Source of the DNA: Jaltomata sinuosa
Lineage: Eukaryota > Streptophyta > Magnoliopsida > Solanales > Solanaceae
Length of the DNA stretch: 64,000 nt
Reading direction: 5' to 3'
Assembly (NCBI GenBank): GCA_003996215.1
Contig: QJPP01001576.1
Span: 62,001-126,000 of the forward strand
The notes under the pieces were generated by a model, which was not told the DNA's origin, searched no databases, and saw only the letters and a list, made by a program, of their open reading frames with translations. Positions 58,736 to 64,000 of this stretch are shown here, piece by piece (the first letter of the stretch is position 1; the number at the start of each line of letters is the position of its first letter). A program made the translations under genes and the position numbers.

Positions 58736-61700
58736 ATGTCTTCCTCCAAGCGAAATCACAAGGAAAAGATAGTTCGTCGCAACAAGTTTGTTTTCGAATT
58801 CTTCTTCTTCTTCTTCTACATTATAATATGTGAATAATCTAAATTGAATTTGAATAGCTCCCTCCGTAATTGTTGTTACAGAGAAGAGAAGGCTGAAGAA
58901 CCAGAACTACCCAAATACAGAGACAGAGCTAAAGAAAGGAGAGAAGATCAAAATCCTGATTATGAACTCACTGAATTGGGCGCTTTTCACGCTGTCGCTC
59001 CTCCCGGAAATCTTGATCTTCTGTAACAACCCTCAACACCCATTTTTTCTTTTGTAATTCTTTTGCCTTCATTTTGTTCTAAATTTCTTATGTGTTCACA
59101 GCTCTGCTGATGCTCAGAAATTATCTATTGAGAAGAGCAAGTATCTTGGAGGTTTGTCTGCTCTGCTAACTATCTTTCTGTGCAAAATAAAAGAGTATTG
59201 GAGTTCAGTTTTTAAATAATTTTAGCCTTTTGTATGCCCAAATGAGTAGCTAAGCTAATTTCAGTTCAGCTGCTTTCTTGATATATGTTCTATTTGATTT
59301 AGCTGTCCTCTTCAGCTAACTAATCGTTTTCTTTTGGCTGATGGTATATCAGGTGATGTGGAACACACACATTTGGTTAAAGGGTTAGATTATGCTTTAC
59401 TTCACAAAGTGAGAAGTGAAATAGATAAGAAGCCAGATGCTGGAGATGAGTTTGAAGGAAAACCTAGGTAAGTAGTACTAGGTTACTTTATTGCTTAACT
59501 CGATGGTTGTCTACTTGATTTCAAAGCCAACGCATAAGTAACTGCCTCTCAACTTTTCTGGAATTGTTGATGTAGTTTTCAGCTAATAAAGTTGATCCAT
59601 GTGTAGCTTCCGTTGCATAAGACAGTAGCTTTAGATACGGGGTTCTTTTGTAGATGCTCCTATATATATATTCTTCCATAGATTACCCTTGATTTATGAC
59701 CACTATCATGAGTTACGTGTGTGACTCTGCTAACATCTTTTTGTGTATATACAAAGTAATGAGCATTTCTATTGACACCATGTCGAAGAAGCAATGGTGC
59801 TGGAAATTGTTTGTTTAATTATTCTGTTTCATCTGTTTTGCTAATAGAGGTTCAAAGGAAGATCATCAATTGTCATTCCGCACTGCAACTGCCAAGGTGC
59901 ATTACCTCTTTCAATTGTTCCAGTCACAAATAAGTTGTTGCTTGGTGTTATTATGTTTCAATAGAGTGACTAGTAAGCTTTGGGTTGCAGTCAGTGTACC
60001 AATGGATAATCAAGCCTCAGACTGTTATAAAGACCAATGAAATGTTTCTTCCTGGACGGATGGCTTTTATTTTTAATATGGTATGTTTTCCTTTTATACT
60101 TCCTCTGCTCTTATGTTAAGTAAATTCTAGGCTTCTACTTGCCTGAAAAGGAATTTATTTCACAGACCATTGGTTGAGTTTTCTTATAGTGCTCTTGGAC
60201 ATAAGATGTAATAGTAAAAGAAATTTTGTACTTGTGGTAGGTAGTTGAGAAGCTTCTATTTCTATATTGAATCATAGTTTTTGTTTTGCAAAATTGCAGT
60301 TAACTGTTGATGTTTCCAAGGGTGCAATCATTGTATCCATACAGCTCCTATCTTACCCCACCCTGTTTTTCCAAGTAAAAAAGGGGAAATTAGAGTTTTG
60401 CTTGTATGGCCGGGATGAATAGTCTTGTCCTTGTGAAGTATATTCTGAAGGCCTTTCTTTTTTCTGGGGGGAAGGGGAAAAGGGTGTTGTTGGTAGTTAG
60501 ATGCTAGAAGCATCGGAGTTGCATCATTTTAATACTAAAACGCTCGGTGATCAGATGTGTCATATGCATTGTAAAAAAGATATGAGCGATTTTGTTCACT
60601 TGCGTTTACTATGAGTATGTTTTCTTTCATGGTCTCTTTTTTCTTCACTTATGGTTGATGTGTATATTACAGGATAGTGGATACTCCAATGATATTCCTA
60701 CGACTCTACACAGAAGCAAAGCTGACTGTCCAGTCCTTGAGGTATTTCTTGTTTTCCCATATTCCACTACTGTCAGGCAATTTCTTCCTGATTTTTCCAT
60801 CTAAATGTGTTACCTCATCTATGATTTCCAGGAAATGGTTACAGTCAGTGTTGATGGTTCTGTTCTAGACCGAATAACTAAAATCATGTCTTATCTCCGC
60901 CTTGGATCATCAGGAAAAGTTCTCAAGAAGAAGAAAAAGGAAAAAGATGGCAAAGGTGCTTAGCGTTCGTGCCTTCTAAACCTTTACTTGTATTTTCTGA
61001 AAGTAATACTCAGAGTCTGAGTGTGATGTAGATTCTTATTCTTATATATCCAGTTTATCTGATGGAAACCTTTTCTCTAATTTCTGATTGGTGCCGATGC
61101 ATGTTTTTGGTATGCCTATTAATGTTCTTGATTACGGAAGTGAATTCGGGTCTTGTTTCCTATAAATAAATAGTCCGTCCACCCCAATTTATGTGACATT
61201 GTTTGACTTGGCACAAAGTTTAAGAAAGAAAGGAGGACTTTTGAAATTTGTGGTCTAAATTAATATGTGGCTGTAAATCATCTCATCAAGGGTAAAAGGG
61301 GAATTTTAAAGTTAAGTTGTTTCTAATTATAGAAATGTGACATTCTTTTAGGGACAGACTAAAAAGGAAAGGGGGCCACATAAATTGGATAGAGGGAATA
61401 GAATGTTTGTAGGCGTGATAGAATGTGGGCTTTGTTCTTCTTTGATACGGGGCCACAGGGTGAAACTTAAAGGAAATGTCAGGTGGGGTGTGAAGGTAGT
61501 TGATAACTAGATATATAGGTAATATGTGATATCATTCTGTATTGCCATGGAGACTAAACAAAAGCATTTTGGCTCTCTGGAGTCTTATTATGTGTTTCCC
61601 ATGCAAACTATATTTTGCTTCTTTTTCCTTTTCTTTGGGCTTTTGGATTTTCTCTGTCCTCTATTCATTAATAAAGAGCTGGGTTTTTTCCTTTTGCCTC

Positions 61701-63292
61701 TTTTTTTTTTTTGGGGGGGAGGGGGGGCTCTCTCTTCTCTTCATTGATAAGGAGCTGCACTTCTATTTCCTTTGTTCTGTGTTCTGACTATAGTTTTTAA
61801 TATTGTGCAGGGAAAACGGTTATATCCAATGGTTATGACGAAGTGTTGAAGTCGGATGCATCAAAGAGCCAAAATGATAAAGAAATGGTGCCTCCATCTG
61901 CACAGCTTCCTAAAAAGAACCATTCAGAAAGAAGAGAGAACCAGGGACCTGCAGTTGCTAGACCTGAAGAAGATGATATCTTCATAGGGGAAGGCGTTGA
62001 CTACTCCATTCCTGCTGGAGATATGGGTCAAAGCCCTGTATCAGAGGACATGGAAGAATCTCCTCGAAACAAAGAGAGGACCTCATATTTCAGTGAACCT
62101 GCCTATGGCCCAGTACCTCCATCTGAGCCTTCTCATGGTTGGCAACATGTGGTGAGTTAGCTTTGAGTCTTAAGGCATGATTAGACCATTCCTGTTAAAA
62201 AGGCTTAATAGTAATTTATAACAAAATTTGCCTACTTTATTTGTCCTACATTTCTCTGAAGAAAGGATGCTCTCATCGTATTTGTCCAGTATCTACTCTA
62301 CTGTATTTACTACCTTATAATTCGATTTTCCTATGTGTTGCAACTGATATTCATCTTTTGATTGTTGAATACGTTTGCTCTGTCCAGAATGGATATGATG
62401 CAGTGCAAGCACAAGCGCTAACTGGTGTTTACCAACCAGAGTGGCAAGATTATCAGTATTCTGAACAGCTGGCTTATCCTGAGCAATATCTCCAGCAGAA
62501 TTATGATATGCAAGCTGGTGTTGACGTTCTTCAGGATCCACACTTTATGACTCAAGAAGAAAAGGATAGAGGGCTAGGGTCGGTATTCAAGAGGGATGAT
62601 CAGAGGCTTCTACAACTGAGAGAGAGAGATGCCAGGGAGAAGGATCCCAACTTTATTTCTGAAAGCTATTCGGAGTGCTATCCTGGTTACCAAGAGTACA
62701 ACCGTGAGATTGTTGACAGTGATGATGAAGCTGATTTGTCAAAAATGGACATGGGTGGACGCGTAAGTCATATTCTGTTCTCTCTGAAGATTAAGTCCAC
62801 TTTTGCACATGTCATACCTTGGTTTACCCTTTCCTCCATCCTTTTGAACCTACATGTACGTTAAAAATTTTGATAAAGTGTAGGACACATTAATTGTTTG
62901 CATTTCTTTTAATTATACTTGATCAATAATACTTATCGGAGAAATCAACTGCAAGTTTTCTTGACGTAGTCAGAACCCCTGTTGTGATGGATAGTATTTG
63001 ATAAAAGAATATTTTTCTACAGGCTAAGGGCCGGCTTCATCGATGGGACTTTGAGACAGAAGAGGAGTGGGCGACATACAATGAGCAGAAGGAAGCAATG
63101 CCCAAAGCTGCATTCCAGTTTGGAGTGAAGATGCAGGATGGTAGGAAAACGAGGAAGCAAAACAAAGACCAGAAGCTTACCAATGAGCTGCATAAGATAA
63201 ACAAAATACTCACAAGAAAGAAGATGGACAAAGATAAAGGTGAAGCGCTTGAGGACGGTGAAATACAACCTGGAAAGAAGCAGCGTGTATAA
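58736..63292 (+). CDS. SMU2: Suppressor of mec-8 and unc-52 homolog 2 (RED/IK-like splicing protein), 11 exons
   Basis: The only intact host gene in the window. Exons read by eye: 58736-58785, 58882-59022, 59102-59151, 59353-59467, 59848-59896, 59991-60080, 60673-60741, 60832-60955, 61811-62151, 62388-62762, 63023-63292. All introns are GT-AG, and the spliced length of 1674 bases gives 557 residues plus TAA. The start ATG is the first in the exon and gives a basic N terminus (MSSSKRNHKEK). The RED N-terminal domain is recognised by YRDRAKERREDQNPDYE at residues 29-45 and by the conserved exons 3-8. A lysine run (about 219-228) closes it. An acidic, low-complexity middle lies in exon 9. The RED C-terminal domain covers exons 10-11, with DSDDEADLSKMDMGGR and a basic tail ending KKQRV. 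Known family role: nuclear protein that binds SMU1 and acts in the spliceosome around B-complex formation, affecting alternative splicing. The length is normal for the family and no key break was seen. Exon edges are inference from frame and consensus; transcripts would settle them. Confidence 0.93.
58799..58817 (+). repeat. TTC microsatellite in SMU2 intron 1
   Basis: Six uninterrupted TTC units inside the 96-base first intron, between the exon 1 donor and the exon 2 acceptor. It is likely length-polymorphic and could serve as part of the pyrimidine-rich tract of this short intron. Confidence 0.8.
61170..61399. mobile_element. Stowaway-like MITE in SMU2 intron 8
   Basis: About 230 bases bounded by TA dinucleotides. 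The left end reads GTCCGTCCACCCCAATTTAT and the right end, reverse-complemented, reads TTCCCTCTATCCAATTTATG, so CCAATTTATGTG is shared as an imperfect terminal inverted repeat. The interior AAAAGAATGTCACATTTC-type text (reverse strand) matches my memory of a very common Solanaceae MITE that begins CTCCCTCCGTCCC. It has no coding capacity. It lies wholly inside the 855-base intron 8 (60956-61810), so splicing is probably unaffected. Confidence 0.65.
61701..61727 (+). repeat. T12-G7-A-G7 homopolymer stretch in intron 8
   Basis: Twelve T, seven G, one A and seven G in a row, about 85 bases upstream of the exon 9 acceptor. It is a slippage-prone, potentially G-rich structured tract, and its exact length should be treated as uncertain for sequencing reasons. 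Confidence 0.75.
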
Positions 63293-63648
63293 ATAGAGAA
63301 ACTTTGATGTTTCTTTTTTGACTTATAGATCTTCTTCCACCCTTGGTGTTCAGAATAGCATGTTCAGAAAATAGCTGGTCTTGATTTCCCCATGTCCGAA
63401 TTGTCTCTGATGTTAAAATAAACAAATGCTGAACTCTAATGTTGGACTTTTACTTCAGAACCTGGACATGCCAACAATGACCAACTTCGATGGAGATTAT
63501 AGGAAAAAGTAATCACTAAATGATTTCATTATGATATAATTTTCATATTGCTTCGAGTAGCAATAAGTTAATAACTCATCTTTAAGCAAGGATGGGAAGG
63601 ATTAGTCTCTAGTTCACAATTCTTTTTTTGGGAATACAATATGAGATT
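63293..63648. other. SMU2 3' UTR and intergenic spacer
   Basis: AT-rich DNA after the SMU2 stop with the AATAAA candidate at 63417. Short ORFs on the minus strand show no family resemblance. Nothing else recognised. Confidence 0.5.
63417..63422 (+). terminator. Candidate polyadenylation signal of SMU2 (AATAAA)
   Basis: AATAAA occurs 125 bases after the TAA stop, in an AT-rich 3' region. Plant near-upstream elements are often degenerate, so this is the best visible candidate only. Confidence 0.45.
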
Positions 63649-64000
63649 TGTTGTAAAATACGAGCAATATATAAAGAATAACATAAGACAAGATATATAG
63701 ACAAGAGAAGGGGAGAATGTCATTCGTATTTTTTTTCTTTTCTGTTGTGTAGTATCTTTCATAATAGAATAGTCTACTATTTATAGGTTACAAGAAGTCT
63801 TCTCAAGTTACAAGACATAAATGAGTTCATTCATTTAGTACATGAATTGCAAAAGAAGTTATGGAAGGGACATCCATATTCAGTGGATTTATAACACTCC
63901 CCCTTGGATGTCCATAGATAATGTGCCTCGTTAAAATCTTAAGGGGAAAAATTCAGTGGGAAAAAGCCTAGTGAAGAAAAAAGAGTACACACATCTTGTA
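63649..64000. mobile_element. Probable Copia-type LTR, running off the window
   Basis: Starts TGTTGTAAAATACGAGC and continues with text I recognise as a frequent Solanaceae LTR repeat, including ATTCAGTGGATTTATAACA, CTCCCCCTTGGATGTCC (near 63897-63913) and GTGCCTCGTTAAAATCTTA. There is no ORF. The inner end and internal region are outside the window, so class and orientation are inferred from memory of similar repeats rather than from a protein. Confidence 0.4.

Noticed and set aside
62241..62864. A 207-codon continuous ORF as a separate gene
   Set aside because: It is SMU2 exon 10 read through into its flanking introns; splice sites at 62388 and 62762 explain it.

Overview
The window is plant nuclear DNA, almost certainly from a Solanaceae species. 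Three things point there: GT-AG introns in a single conserved plant gene; long-LTR Ty3/gypsy elements with the plant initiator-Met primer site TGGTATCAGAGC; and a Solanaceae-type MITE and LTR repeats. The genus (Solanum, Capsicum or a relative) cannot be fixed from sequence alone. No bacterial operon, CRISPR array, rRNA or tRNA gene was seen.

Positions 1-53076 are one heterochromatin-like nest of LTR retrotransposons. The outermost element, B (Ty3/gypsy chromovirus, plus strand), begins left of the window and ends with its 3' LTR at 50954-53076. Its gag is interrupted by element A (to 16977), a relative with a shrunken gag and no pol. A's leader is interrupted by element C (710-11675, minus strand, TSD GAGAG), an Athila/Tat-like element with gag-protease, no reverse transcriptase or integrase, and an extra ORF. 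B's pol is interrupted again, between reverse transcriptase and RNase H, by element E (19300-48845). E itself carries three insertions: a complete but dead chromovirus D in its 5' LTR (20377-29815); a rearranged F complex (33918-43720, minus strand, LTR-gag-pol-LTR-truncated gag); and a solo LTR G (46793-48792, perfect TSD TATCT) in its 3' LTR. The order of insertion follows from the nesting: B first, then A and E, then C, D, F and G. All coding regions in the nest are broken by stops and frameshifts, and the best-preserved one is in F.

From 53077 to 55180 lie two older relics: an inverted B/E-family LTR fragment and a badly decayed Athila/Tat-like gag. From 55181 to 58053 the DNA is AT-rich with no recognised gene. 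A possible hAT-like MITE follows (58054-58594).

The one host gene is at 58736-63292, plus strand. It has eleven exons encoding a 557-residue RED/IK family protein (SMU2, suppressor of mec-8 and unc-52 homolog 2), a spliceosome component that works with SMU1. A Solanaceae Stowaway-like MITE sits in its eighth intron, and a Copia-type LTR probably starts about 360 bases past its stop codon. The main interest is the nested and rearranged architecture. I found no convincing undescribed biological system.
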